A stretch of DNA of 54,676 nt from Burkholderiaceae bacterium. GTDB taxonomy: Bacteria; Pseudomonadota; Gammaproteobacteria; Burkholderiales; Burkholderiaceae_C. The translations under genes were made by a program, and so were the position numbers. The notes under the pieces were generated by a model. It ran no database searches. It was not told where the DNA came from and was given only the letters and a program-made list of their open reading frames with translations. Shown here piece after piece: positions 45,327 through 54,561 of this stretch. Where the stretch lies: NCBI GenBank assembly GCA_004322085.1, contig SCRR01000054.1, forward strand, positions 1 through 54,676, in the 5' to 3' direction. The stretch's first letter is position 1. Every line of letters starts with the position of its first letter.

Positions 45327-45540
45327 GGCGCGGCCACTTTACTGCATCCAGCCGCCACGGCGGCGTGGATTCGGAATCGAAATGCCAGTCGCGCGCAGGC
45401 ACGCTCCGACAAACAGAAACCCGTGCGACGACAAACACCTGCGGGAGCCAGCCCGCTGGCAACAAGGATGGCGGGGATTCAAGAAGCGGCAAGCAACCAT
45501 CCGACCTTTGCGGTCTTCCGGCTGCTCGCCGCCCAGCGCC

Positions 45541-46977
45541 TCAAGCGTTGTGAAACACCGACTTCGCTTCGAGGAATTCCTCCAACCCGTATTCACCCCA
45601 TTCGCGGCCGAGGCCGGAATGTTTGTAGCCGCCGAACGGCGCCGGCGTGTTCATCTCGAACTGTGCGCCGTTCAGGTGCACTTGGCCGGTACGCAAGCGG
45701 TTTGCGACTTTCGCGGCTTCACCTTCGGTCTTGCCGTAGACGTAGCCGGACAAGCCATAGTCGGTATCGTTGGCGATGCGGATCGCATCTTCCACGGTCT
45801 TGTAGGGAATCATCGTGAGCACCGGGCCGAAGATTTCCTTGCGCGCGATCTCCATGTCGTTGTTGACGTTGCTGAACACCGTGGGCCGCGCGAAGTAGCC
45901 CTGCTTGATGCCTTCGGGCCGGCCCGGCCCGCCGCACACAAGCTTCGCGCCTTCCTCGATACCCTTGTTGATGAGCTGCTGCACGCGCTCGTACTGGCGC
46001 TGGTTCGCGATCGGGCCGAGCGCCGTGTCCTTGTCGTTCGGATCGCCGACCTTGAGCGTGGCGCAGGTTTTTGCGGCAATCGCTTCGGCCTGTGCCAGCT
46101 GGTCTTGCTGGACCAGCATGCGCGACGGTGCGTTGCAGCTCTGGCCGGTGTTGCCCATCATCACGCGCACACCGTTCGTCACGGCCTTTTCCAGATCCGC
46201 ATCCGGCAGGATGATGTTCGCTGACTTGCCGCCCAGTTCCAGCGCCACACGCTTGAACGTCGGCGCCGCCTCGCGGCTGACGGATTCCCCGGCCCGCGAC
46301 GAACCGGTCAGCGACACCATGTCCACGCGCGGGTCGGAGGACAGCATCGGCCCCACTTCCGCGCCATCGCCGTAGATCATGTTGAACACGCCTTTCGGCA
46401 AGCCCGCCTCGTGCATGATCTGCGCGAACAGGTTCGCCGACAGCGGCGCGAATTCGCTCGGCTTCAGGATCATCGTGCAGCCCGCCACCAGCGCCGGCGC
46501 CACCTTGCACGCCACCTGGTTCATCGGCCAGTTCCACGGCGTGATGAGCGCGCACACCCCGGCCGGCTCGCGGCGCACCACGGCAGAGCCCATGCGACGT
46601 TCGAACTGGAAGTTCTTCGCCGCATCCAGCGCCGTCTTCACGTGCATCAAACCCAGTGGAACCTGTGCGCCGATGGCCAGCGTATGCAGCGGCGCGCCCA
46701 TCTCGTTGCTGATGGCCTGCGCCATCTCCTGCATGTGCTTCTGGTAACCGGCGAGCACGCGCTCCAGCATCTTCACGCGTTCGGCCAGCGGCGTCTGCGA
46801 GAACGTCTCGAAGGCATCGCACGCCGCCTGGATGGCGCGATCCACGTCGGTCTTGCCGGCCAGGAATACCTGGCCTTCGGACCCTTCCGTGGCGGGGTTC
46901 GTGACGCTGAACGGGTGCGCATCGGACGCCGGCGCAACCCATTCCCCATTGATGTAGAACTTGTCCAGATTGCTCAT
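45541..46977 (-). CDS. Aldehyde dehydrogenase, NAD(P)-dependent
   Basis: A 478-residue ALDH from ATG 46977 with AGGAG 5 nt upstream. Catalytic residues are visible: Asn in TPWNWPMN (~residue 150), Glu in VALELGGKSAN (~246) and Cys in NTGQSCNAPSR (~280), plus SLTGSSRAGE for cofactor binding and KEIFGPVLTM near the end. The overall sequence resembles broad-specificity ALDHs. A longer in-frame start at 47100 is rejected. It is monocistronic and divergent from trpG/pabA. Confidence 0.93.
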   Translation of the reverse strand: MSNLDKFYINGEWVAPASDAHPFSVTNPATEGSEGQVFLAGKTDVDRAIQAACDAFETFSQTPLAERVKMLERVLAGYQKHMQEMAQAISNEMGAPLHTLAIGAQVPLGLMHVKTALDAAKNFQFERRMGSAVVRREPAGVCALITPWNWPMNQVACKVAPALVAGCTMILKPSEFAPLSANLFAQIMHEAGLPKGVFNMIYGDGAEVGPMLSSDPRVDMVSLTGSSRAGESVSREAAPTFKRVALELGGKSANIILPDADLEKAVTNGVRVMMGNTGQSCNAPSRMLVQQDQLAQAEAIAAKTCATLKVGDPNDKDTALGPIANQRQYERVQQLINKGIEEGAKLVCGGPGRPEGIKQGYFARPTVFSNVNNDMEIARKEIFGPVLTMIPYKTVEDAIRIANDTDYGLSGYVYGKTEGEAAKVANRLRTGQVHLNGAQFEMNTPAPFGGYKHSGLGREWGEYGLEEFLEAKSVFHNA

Positions 46978-47245
46978 TGCTGCTCCTCTCGGTGTCATGA
47001 ATATATGTGGTATCAAGGCGCCTGCCGCACTCGACCAGCGCGCCGACGCCAATGTCCAGTAGACCACAAGCGCGCGGTCGAGTTCGTGCACGGCCGGCAC
47101 ACAGAACTACAATACGAGTTTGGATATGGAATTCCACCCATGAATCGTTGGCGTTGCTGAAACCTTGATGTGCTCCGCCGCCGCCGCGCGGCAGGCTGCC
47201 GCCGTTTCAGCCTTGACCTGTGTTTCAGTCTCGAAAGGTAACGCC

Positions 47246-47836
47246 ATGATTCTCATGATCGACAATTACGATTCCTTCACCTACAACATCGTCCAGTACC
47301 TAGGTGAACTGGGCGCGGAAGTGGAGGTGCATCGCAACGACGAGATCACGGTGACGGAAGTCGCCGCCAAACATCCGTCGCATATCGTCCTGTCACCCGG
47401 CCCGTGCACGCCGAACGAAGCCGGCATCTGCATCGAGCTCATCCGCACGCTGCAGGGCCAATTTCCGATTCTCGGCGTATGCCTCGGCCATCAAGCCATC
47501 GGCCAGGCCTTCGGCGGCCGCGTGGTACGCGCGCACCACGTGATGCACGGCAAGATCTCGCCCATTTACCACACCGGCGAAGGCGTGTTCGCCGGCTTGC
47601 CCAGCCCCTACAACGCCACCCGCTACCACTCGCTGGTGGTGGAACGCGACACGCTGCCGGAATGCCTGAAGCTCACCGCATGGACGCAGACCGCGGACGG
47701 CACCGTGGACGAGGTGATGGGCCTGCGGCACCGTACCCTGCCGATCGAAAGCGTGCAGTTCCACCCCGAATCCATCCTGACGGAACACGGGCACCGGTTG
47801 CTGAAGAATTTCATCGACACTTACGCCCCGGCCTGA
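47246..47836 (+). CDS. trpG: Anthranilate/aminodeoxychorismate synthase glutaminase subunit
   Basis: A 196-residue class I glutamine amidotransferase. [19 protein letters not shown] is the standard TrpG/PabA start and fixes ATG 47246, with AAAGG about 7 nt upstream. The oxyanion strand is [12 protein letters not shown]; the nucleophile Cys is in [17 protein letters not shown] (~residue 78) and the His-Glu pair in VQFHPES (~172). It supplies ammonia for tryptophan or folate synthesis. No trpE, pabB or trpD neighbour is present; TrpG and PabA cannot be told apart, and in many gammaproteobacteria one protein serves both. Confidence 0.92.
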   Translation: MILMIDNYDSFTYNIVQYLGELGAEVEVHRNDEITVTEVAAKHPSHIVLSPGPCTPNEAGICIELIRTLQGQFPILGVCLGHQAIGQAFGGRVVRAHHVMHGKISPIYHTGEGVFAGLPSPYNATRYHSLVVERDTLPECLKLTAWTQTADGTVDEVMGLRHRTLPIESVQFHPESILTEHGHRLLKNFIDTYAPA

Positions 47837-47881
47837 ACGGGCTACCTTGGGCAGTTGCCACGTGCCGGACCTCCTGCAGCC

Positions 47882-49207
47882 TCAGAACATCCCCTGCATG
47901 CGCAGCATCATGATGGTGGTTGACTGATTGGGGTGGGGCCCTCCGTCGACCGGCAGGACACGGATGGCATTGAGCATCAGCTTTACCCACTTGATCGGGA
48001 ACCAGTTGACCCCGAGCGTGATGTTGCGTTCGAGTCCGCCATGAACGTCGTTGTTGGTGAGGTCGAGTGCACTGTAACGCGCGGCAAGCTGCCACGCCCC
48101 CCAGCCGCCGCTACCCAGCGGGTGCCGCGGCGTGATGCCGCCGAGCTTGCCTTCGGCGATGTCGTAGGGGCGTGACTCGCCGGTCAGGCTCCACGTGGCC
48201 TGGGCGTACCAGCCCGGGAACGTCAGGTGTGGCGCGCCGTCGCGGTTGACCTGCTTGAGGAGATACTCGGCCTGCAGTTCGAACGGGCCGGTCTGCAACA
48301 GCGTTTCGGAGCCGGCCAGCGAGTACCACGACACGTTGTGGATGATCCCGGTATCCACCAGTTTCGTACCGACCACGTAGGCTTCCGGCCGGTCACTGAA
48401 TTCCGCTTTGTGGTTGCTGTCGGCCTCGCGCCACGCAAGGCTGGTGCCGATCTCCCACAAGCCGTCCTGCGCGAGCCACGGCACCAGCGTCCCGCGCAGG
48501 CTGACGCCCCAGCGGCCTTCCACGCCGGGCTCGGCTTTCTGCGTGTAGCCGCCCTGCGTGCCGGCCATCGCGAGTGACCAGCGCGTTCCGTGCGTGGCGA
48601 CTTTCAGCCCCACGCTCTTGGACGGCTTGAGCGCGTCGACGGGCAGTGCATATTCCATGAACGTCAGATCCTTGGGCGACACCGGATACGCGAGCGTGCC
48701 CGGGACCTTGTAGTAGCCGCCGCTGATGGCAAGCGGAAGACCCGCGACGCGCAGGCCGTGGTAGGTCACATAGCCGTAGTCGAAATACGGGCTGCCATTG
48801 CTATAGCCGAACGCGGTCGCGTAGCTCCAATCCGGTGCGACCTCCTTGCGGAAGAACAGATAGAAACGGCGCAACAAGCTACGCGTTCCCAGCGCCTGGC
48901 CATCGTCCACCGACAGCGGCGCATCGAACTGGATGAAGCCGTAAATGCGATCCGGCAGCAGATCGAGATGGGCGGCGGTCGCCTTTTCCCGCAGGGCCTC
49001 CCTTTCCTGCCTTTCTTCCTGCTGCTTCTTGAGCTGGGCGTATTGCGCGTCCGTGATGACCTGATTCCGATGCAGTGTATCCAGCAGATCAGGATTGTCA
49101 GGCTGCGGGGGCCCTGCGTTTTCCGTACTCTGTCCGTATCCCAAGGCCGGCAACGCGATCAGCAGCACGGCGCAGAGCAAGGTTATTCTTTCCAGCATCG
49201 CTTTCAT
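47882..49207 (-). CDS. OprO/OprP-type outer-membrane porin
   Basis: A 441-residue porin from ATG 49207 with AGGACGAG just upstream. Signal peptide of ~25 residues, then a short coiled-coil (AQYAQLKKQQEERQEREAL) typical of Porin_O_P proteins, which helps trimerise. The beta-barrel strands alternate and end in aromatic RMQGMF (terminal Phe). From family knowledge OprO/P take up phosphate or polyphosphate; here the substrate is unknown. It is directly downstream of the dead molybdate/tungstate genes, so it may once have served oxyanion uptake. An upstream in-frame start at 49390 is not credible. Confidence 0.8.
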   Translation of the reverse strand: MKAMLERITLLCAVLLIALPALGYGQSTENAGPPQPDNPDLLDTLHRNQVITDAQYAQLKKQQEERQEREALREKATAAHLDLLPDRIYGFIQFDAPLSVDDGQALGTRSLLRRFYLFFRKEVAPDWSYATAFGYSNGSPYFDYGYVTYHGLRVAGLPLAISGGYYKVPGTLAYPVSPKDLTFMEYALPVDALKPSKSVGLKVATHGTRWSLAMAGTQGGYTQKAEPGVEGRWGVSLRGTLVPWLAQDGLWEIGTSLAWREADSNHKAEFSDRPEAYVVGTKLVDTGIIHNVSWYSLAGSETLLQTGPFELQAEYLLKQVNRDGAPHLTFPGWYAQATWSLTGESRPYDIAEGKLGGITPRHPLGSGGWGAWQLAARYSALDLTNNDVHGGLERNITLGVNWFPIKWVKLMLNAIRVLPVDGGPHPNQSTTIMMLRMQGMF

Positions 49208-49408
49208 GACTCGTCCTTGAATAACGCTATGTTTACATGCATATAGCGACGGACGAGACAGTCTGCCCGCCAACCCCGGGCCTGACCCGTCACTCCTTTT
49301 GATCCGTTCCCGTGGATCCCCGCGCAGGACTTGCCGGCGGATGCGCGCCTTCGAGCGTCGGCGTCGGACCGACGGCGCGCGCGCCGCCATGGTGGCGTCG
49401 CAACGTCC

Positions 49409-49950
49409 TCACCTGGGAGGCTGCAGGGCATCGCCCTTCGCAGGGCTGTAGCCGTAGTAGCGCTCCGCGAGTTGCATGGTCAGAACGATGTTGCGACCCT
49501 GCGGATCGGTACGCGGGTCGGTGCGGCCGAAGCGCAGGCCCTTCTGCTGCAGCACCCTGTACCATGGCACCTTGCCGTCCGCGGCGGCCTGGAACTGCTC
49601 GACGAAGCGGCTCTTGGGGCTGTAGGCAATCACCATCTGCGTGCTTGCCACCGGCACCGCGGCATCCATCAGTCCAGCGTCCTGCACGATGCGGATCGGC
49701 CCTGGCGTGATGGCGACAAAGACGTCCGGCCGCCTCTGCCTGCCGGCGATCAGGTGAGCCAGCCCGTAGGAGCCCTGGCCGACGCCGCGGAAGGTGGAGT
49801 CATGCGCGGCATCGAAGGCCGGGCCAAGGCCGTTGTCCATCACGGCACCCATGGAGCCAGCGTGCGCCACGGTCAACGGCGCGCGCGCCGCGGCAAGGAT
49901 CGGCAACGCCATGGAAAAGAACAATAGCGCCCGGCATTCCGCAAGTGCAT
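49409..49950 (-). pseudogene. Tungstate/molybdate-binding protein (WtpA/ModA-like), truncated
   Basis: From ATG 49912 the frame reads a signal-like segment (MALPILAAARA), LTVAHAGSMGAVMDNGL, PDVFVAITPG, VASTQMVIAYSPKS, LRFGRTDPRTDPQGRN and LTMQLAERYYG, the WtpA order. It then stops after ~168 residues, about half the usual length, so the C-terminal lobe is missing. A better start, ATG 49950 with GAGGAG 7 nt upstream, lies one frame off; deletion of one base near 49932 would explain this. Both defects suggest it no longer makes a working periplasmic binding protein. Confidence 0.7.
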
Positions 49951-49983
49951 CGGCAATCTCCTCGTGAATGGTCTGGCAGTGGG

Positions 49984-50275
49984 TCAGTTGCCGCGGGGGT
50001 TGTCCGCCACCGCCGCAATCACGTGTGGCGCGTTGATCAGTGCGTTGACCTTCCTGCTTGGCGCAGGTTGAGCGTTTCGACACTTCCATTCGTGACGATG
50101 GCTGCGCCGGCGATTTGCCGCCGGGCAGCAGCACAAGCACTTCGCTGTCGACGCTGCCAGGCACAACGCACTCCACGGCGTCTTCACCAGCGCGCAGGCG
50201 GGCCATGGACCATGCTGCGTCTGCCGGACATGGCCGGTACAACCGGACATTGGCGAAGCCTGAATACATTCTCAT
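49984..50275 (-). pseudogene. Mop/TOBE molybdate-binding protein, broken by two frameshifts
   Basis: From ATG 50275 one frame gives VECVVPGSVDSEVLVLLPGG; a second gives AAIVTNGSVETLNLR; a third gives RKVNALINAPHVIAAVADN and ends at TGA 49986-49984. Joined, they form a Mop/TOBE domain as found in molbindins and the C-terminus of ModE. The ModE-type operator lies 3 nt upstream of ATG 50275. The wtpA-like start follows after ~34 nt, so the two genes were an operon. Confidence 0.7.
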
Positions 50276-50277
50276 GT

Positions 50278-50305
50278 ATCGTTATATATATCTTTATATA
50301 CCGAT
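50278..50305. promoter_or_regulatory. ModE-box operator
   Basis: ATCGTTATATA, six bases, TATATACCGAT: this fits the ModE consensus ATCGNTATATA-N6-TATATANCGAT at every defined position. It lies directly upstream of the mop pseudogene on the - strand. No intact target gene was seen on either side. Confidence 0.85.
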
Positions 50306-51011
50306 ATGACAAGCCACCGGCTGAAAACCTGCGTGGTTTCGTTGTGGCGCCGGTTATGCGGCCAGCTTCGTCCACGGGGGTGCGCAGCCGTTTACGCGTT
50401 ACCGCTTCTGTGTCGTGCAACCGGCCGTCGGAACGTGCACCGGCAGGTGCGCGTCACCCATACCAGGAAGTCTTCGCTGCCACCGGCATCAGCAACAATG
50501 ACAACGTTCAGCGGTATCAGCGCCAGGATCGCGGTCATCGCGAACATCAGAACCGGTCACATGCGATGGCGATACTGGTGAAGCATGCAAGCGATGCGCC
50601 CCGACGACGGACCCCCTCGCCCAAGCCGTTCCTGCAGGTCTCTGGTGCGCAGGCGCTTGCGGTACTTGCCCGGCCACGGTCCTGACGACGATGGCGTCCT
50701 CGAAACCGTCTTCCAGGCACGTCGCGCCCTGGACGCGAACCGAATTGACGAGGTGTCGAAAAATACCCCTTTGAGGTGAGGCGGTGTCGCCGGCAGTGTC
50801 GACTCTGGTTAAAGTCAACAATTCCATTCGTACGGGCCCTAGCGATCCAGCAGCACATCCTCGGTTTCGTGCGCGCTGTCATGCGCCTTCAAGTGAAGGA
50901 ATTGGCCTGACGCCTGAGGGCTGGGACCACCGTCGGTACAGCGGCAGCCAATCCCGGCTGCATGCTGGTTCACAATGGGCCAGGCTCCATAGCTTGGCAC
51001 CGCACATCTCC
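50306..51011. other. ~700-nt region without an intact gene
   Basis: Apart from the transposase scrap at 50590-50722 (separate entry), nothing recognisable was seen on either strand. The aminotransferase frame stays open back to 50784, but that extension looks non-coding. Promoter elements for the aminotransferase must lie here. Confidence 0.4.
50590..50722 (-). pseudogene. Second IS256-type transposase scrap
   Basis: Across two frames the - strand reads CLEDGFEDAIVV, then KYRKRLRTRDLQERLGRG and VRRRG, matching the region before and around the catalytic Glu of IS256-family transposases of a subgroup different from the 20.9-kb element. The Glu is kept in QERL. Only ~45 codons remain. Confidence 0.55.
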
Positions 51012-52151
51012 ATGCAAACCAAACTTCCGAAAGTCGGCACCACGATCTTCACGGTCATGAGTCAGCTCGCGCTGGACCACCACGCAGTGAATCTCGGCCA
51101 GGGTTTTCCAGACTACGAAACACCCACGGCGCTACGCGAAGCGCTGACCCGGGCCATGAACGCCGGCTTCAACCAGTACGCGCCGATGGCCGGCATCCAG
51201 CCGCTGCGCGAGCAGATCGCGCTGAAGGTGCAACGCCTGTACGGTCGCCAGATCGACGTGGGCACGGAAATCACCGTGACCTCCGGTGGTACCGCGGCGA
51301 TCTTTGCTGCCGTGGCCTGTGCCGTGCACGCGGACGACGAGGTGATCGTGCTGGACCCGAGCTACGACGCCTATGAACCCGCCATCACGCTCGCCGGTGG
51401 CCGCACCGTGCACGTGCCGCTGGCGTTGCCGGACTTTTCCGTGGACTGGCAGCGCGTGGCGCAGGCCATCACGCCCCGCACGCGCATGATCATCGTCAAC
51501 ACGCCGCACAACCCGTCCGGCGCGGTGTTCACGGCCGCCGACCTCGACGCGCTGGCCGAACTCGCCGAACGCCACGATCTGCTGGTGATCGCGGATGAAG
51601 TCTACGAACACATGGTCTACGACAGTGCCGCACACCAGAGCGCCTCGCGCCACCCCGCACTCGCACAGCGCGCGTTCATCATTTCCTCCTTCGGCAAGAC
51701 CTGGCATTGCACGGGCTGGAAAGTCGGCTACTGCGTCGCGCCGGCGCCGTTGATGGCGGAGTTCCGCAAGGTCCATCAATTCCTCACGTTCTGTACCTTC
51801 CGCCCGGCGCAACGCGCGTTTGCGGAAGTGATGAAGGACCACCCGGAACACGCTCAGGGGCTGGCGACGTTCTACCAGGCCAAGCGCGACGCGTTCCGTG
51901 CGCTGCTGGCTGGCTCGCGCTTCCGGCTGCTGTCCGTGCATGGCGGCTTCTTCCAGCTGGCGGACTACTCCGCCATCAGTGACGATGACGACGCCACGTT
52001 CTGCCAATGGCTGGTGCGCAAAGCGGGTGTGGCCGCGATTCCGGTGTCGGCGTTCTGCGAGGTGCCGCCCGACGCGCGGCTGGTACGCTTCTGCTTTGCG
52101 AAAAGCCCAGCCACGTTGCAAGCCGGGGCGGAAAAGCTATGCAAGATCTGA
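51012..52151 (+). CDS. ybdL: PLP-dependent aminotransferase, YbdL/methionine type
   Basis: A 379-residue fold-type I aminotransferase. ATG 51012 is chosen because MQTKLPKVGTTIFTVMSQLA is the typical YbdL beginning. Visible motifs are VNLGQGFPDYETP, YAPMAGIQPLRE, TVTSGGTAAIFAA, NTPHNPSG, IADEVYEHMVYD and SSFGKTWHCTGWKVGY (Schiff-base Lys ~residue 229). From family knowledge it transaminates methionine, phenylalanine and glutamine with keto acids. It overlaps the omega-amidase by 13 nt, which deaminates the alpha-ketoglutaramate formed when glutamine is donor; the pair suits methionine salvage. Confidence 0.92.
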   Translation: MQTKLPKVGTTIFTVMSQLALDHHAVNLGQGFPDYETPTALREALTRAMNAGFNQYAPMAGIQPLREQIALKVQRLYGRQIDVGTEITVTSGGTAAIFAAVACAVHADDEVIVLDPSYDAYEPAITLAGGRTVHVPLALPDFSVDWQRVAQAITPRTRMIIVNTPHNPSGAVFTAADLDALAELAERHDLLVIADEVYEHMVYDSAAHQSASRHPALAQRAFIISSFGKTWHCTGWKVGYCVAPAPLMAEFRKVHQFLTFCTFRPAQRAFAEVMKDHPEHAQGLATFYQAKRDAFRALLAGSRFRLLSVHGGFFQLADYSAISDDDDATFCQWLVRKAGVAAIPVSAFCEVPPDARLVRFCFAKSPATLQAGAEKLCKI

Positions 52152-52930
52152 AGATTTCCATCGTCCAGGGCGCCACGCGCTGGCGCGACCCAGCGGCAAA
52201 CCACGATTATTACGCGGCCTTGTGCGCGCCTTTGCAGGGCACAACCGACCTCGTGATCCTGCCGGAAACCTTCACCAGCGGTTTCTCGAACGAAGCGATC
52301 CACAACGCGGAAACGATGGACGGCCCGACGGTGGCGTGGCTGCACACGCTGGCGACGCGGCTTGGCGCCGCCGTCACCGGCTCGGTGCAGTTGCGCGACG
52401 GCGATCGCGTCTACAATCGCCTGCTGTTTGCCACGCCGGAAGGCGCACTGCACCACTACGACAAGCGCCACCTGTTCCGCTATGCGGACGAGCACAAGCG
52501 CTACGCGCCCGGCGGCCCGCGGCTGGTCGTCGAATACCGGGGCTGGAAGATCTGTCCCTTGGTCTGCTACGACCTGCGCTTCCCCGTCTTCCTGCGCAAC
52601 GGCTACACCAGTGGCGGGGGCTTCGACTACGACCTGGCGTTGTTCGTGGCGAACTGGCCCGACGCCCGCACCCATGCGTGGCGGACATTGCTGCGCGCCC
52701 GCGCCATCGAGAACCTGTGCTATTGCGCCGGCGTTAACCGCACCGGCACGGACGGCAACCAGATTTCCTACCCCGGCAACAGCGCGGTGCTGGACCACCT
52801 GGGCCAACCGCTTGTCGAACTTGGTGGACAGGAACAGGCGGCAACCGTCACGCTCGACGCCGCGGCACTGGCGGCATTTCGCCAGCACTTTCCAGCATGG
52901 ATGGACGCGGACCCCTTCGCCCTGCGCTAA
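52139..52930 (+). CDS. yafV: Omega-amidase, YafV-type nitrilase superfamily
   Basis: A 263-residue carbon-nitrogen hydrolase from ATG 52139, which overlaps the aminotransferase 3' end. The triad is Glu in LPETFTSGF (~residue 43), Lys in HYDKRHLF (~109) and Cys in PLVCYDLRFP (~143). From family knowledge YafV/NIT2 enzymes hydrolyse alpha-ketoglutaramate or ketosuccinamate. The overlap with a glutamine-using transaminase supports coupling of transamination to product removal. It converges on the MFS gene with 39 nt between stops. Confidence 0.92.
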   Translation: MQDLKISIVQGATRWRDPAANHDYYAALCAPLQGTTDLVILPETFTSGFSNEAIHNAETMDGPTVAWLHTLATRLGAAVTGSVQLRDGDRVYNRLLFATPEGALHHYDKRHLFRYADEHKRYAPGGPRLVVEYRGWKICPLVCYDLRFPVFLRNGYTSGGGFDYDLALFVANWPDARTHAWRTLLRARAIENLCYCAGVNRTGTDGNQISYPGNSAVLDHLGQPLVELGGQEQAATVTLDAAALAAFRQHFPAWMDADPFALR

Positions 52931-52969
52931 GGACGCTCTGAATGACCTGCCGTGCCCGACATCTCGCCG

Positions 52970-54406
52970 CTACCACGCACCGCGATGCTCCGGAATGCCG
53001 CGCACCGCCGGCAGCAGCGCCAGCAACGCCACGCACCACAACACACATGCCGCGGCCTGCACCGCCCCGGCGTTCGTGGAACCGGCGATCAGGGCGGTGG
53101 TCAACGACACAGCCGCGATCGAGCCGATGCAGAAGCACATGGTACGCAGCGCGGCCAGCATCGGCGCGCTTTCCGGCGCCAACTGCAGGCCGGCGTTGCG
53201 GCTGGCGGGCGACATGATGCCCGCACCGAAGCCCACGACCGCGGCACAGCAGGCCAGCCACGTCCACGCTGATCCGCCCGGCGGCGACAGAGCCAGCGCC
53301 CCGACACCCAGCGCTGCGGCGCCCAATCCCACGGCAATCGGCCATCGATAGCTCGTGTGACGCAGGGCCAGCGCTGCAAGGCCGGAGCTGACGATCACGG
53401 CCGCTCCCTGCGCCGTCAACAGGGTGCCGGATTCAAGGGCAGACAATCCGTAGCGCGTGACGGCGTAGAGCGGAATCAGCGCGACCACACCTTCCACCAC
53501 ACCGCCGCCCACGTTGACGAGGTTCACCTGCCGGTAGCCCGCACCCACCATGAACGACACGGCAATGAAAGGGTGCGCGCACGCGCGGGTATGCACCACG
53601 AAATACGCCAGTGCGGCCAGTGCCGCGGCAGCCGGCAGCCAGAACGCGGGTTCGAGCAGTGCTGCAAAGCCACCTTCCAGCGCGTTGAACGCGAACATCA
53701 CGCCCAGCACATGCCCGCCGAGCGCCAGCATCCCGGCAAGGTCGAGGGATTGGCGCTGGGCACGATTTCCCGACGGCGCATCGGGGGGCACGAAGTACAA
53801 CGCCAGGACCACGAGCAGCACACCGAGCGGGACGTTCACCCAGAAGATCCAGCGCCACGAGGCATAGGTGACAAACAGCCCGCCGAAGATCGGACCGCTC
53901 ATCGCGCCCACCGCGAACAGCCCTTCGAACAAACCCAGCGCCTTGTCGCGCCCGGCACCGAAATGTTCGACGATGATTCCGGTTGCGGACGGGGTGAATC
54001 CGGCGCCGCCCACCGCCTGCACGAAGCGCAGGGCCACGAGCAGATAGATGTTGTCCGCGAACCCGCAGCACAAGGACGCAAACGTGAACAACCCCACGGA
54101 CGCCAGAAACACCCGGCGCCTGCCATGGCGTTCACTCAGCCAGCCGGCGGCCGGCAACACGAGCACCAGCCCAAGGGCAAACGCGGTGATCGTCCACCCG
54201 GCCCAGGTGATGGGTGCGTCGAGGTCGCGTTGCAGGGCATGCAGGGCCGTGGCCACGATTGTCGCGTCCACCGACATCATGGCAAGCGCCGTGGCCACCA
54301 CCGCAAAGATCGCGTACGGACGGGTTTTCGTAAAAATCCTTTGCGACAAGGCCGGGCAGGCCCGGAAATCGGGCCGGGGATTCAGGCGGCGGACAAGCCG
54401 CAACAC
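52970..54406 (-). CDS. MFS drug exporter, DHA2 (14-helix) type
   Basis: A 478-residue transporter. TM1 contains MMSVDATIVATALHALQRDL, the D1 motif of DHA2 exporters. Motif A is GWLSERHGRRRVF, and GIIVEHFG and SWRWIFWVNVPLG follow as in EmrB/QacA relatives. About 14 hydrophobic helices can be counted. From family knowledge it is a proton-coupled drug or metabolite exporter; no EmrA-type adaptor or regulator is adjacent. The basic N-terminal ~25 residues before TM1 may mean the true start is slightly further in. Confidence 0.9.
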   Translation of the reverse strand: MLRLVRRLNPRPDFRACPALSQRIFTKTRPYAIFAVVATALAMMSVDATIVATALHALQRDLDAPITWAGWTITAFALGLVLVLPAAGWLSERHGRRRVFLASVGLFTFASLCCGFADNIYLLVALRFVQAVGGAGFTPSATGIIVEHFGAGRDKALGLFEGLFAVGAMSGPIFGGLFVTYASWRWIFWVNVPLGVLLVVLALYFVPPDAPSGNRAQRQSLDLAGMLALGGHVLGVMFAFNALEGGFAALLEPAFWLPAAAALAALAYFVVHTRACAHPFIAVSFMVGAGYRQVNLVNVGGGVVEGVVALIPLYAVTRYGLSALESGTLLTAQGAAVIVSSGLAALALRHTSYRWPIAVGLGAAALGVGALALSPPGGSAWTWLACCAAVVGFGAGIMSPASRNAGLQLAPESAPMLAALRTMCFCIGSIAAVSLTTALIAGSTNAGAVQAAACVLWCVALLALLPAVRGIPEHRGAW

Positions 54407-54504
54407 CGCCTGCAGCAGCGCATTCTACCTGCGCAACACGGCCCTGGCCGTACGGCAGCAACACCCCCATGACAGGCGTCGAACCCTGCGAGCCGCAGGC
54501 AACG

Positions 54505-54531
54505 AAAAAGGGCGCGTCTTGCGACGCGCCC
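54505..54531 (-). terminator. Rho-independent terminator
   Basis: On the - strand GGGCGCGTC-GCAA-GACGCGCCC forms a perfect 9-bp GC-rich stem followed by TTTTT. It lies 31 nt after the stop of the partial gene at the window's right edge. Confidence 0.9.
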
Positions 54532-54561
54532 TCAAGATACCGCTTGTCCGCAGGGATGCCG

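Noticed and set aside
47100-47245. trp-type leader/attenuator before trpG
   Set aside because: No Trp-rich leader peptide or competing hairpins could be identified.
53357-54472. 371-codon open frame on the + strand
   Set aside because: Antisense to the MFS exporter, Arg/Gln/His-rich and without motifs.
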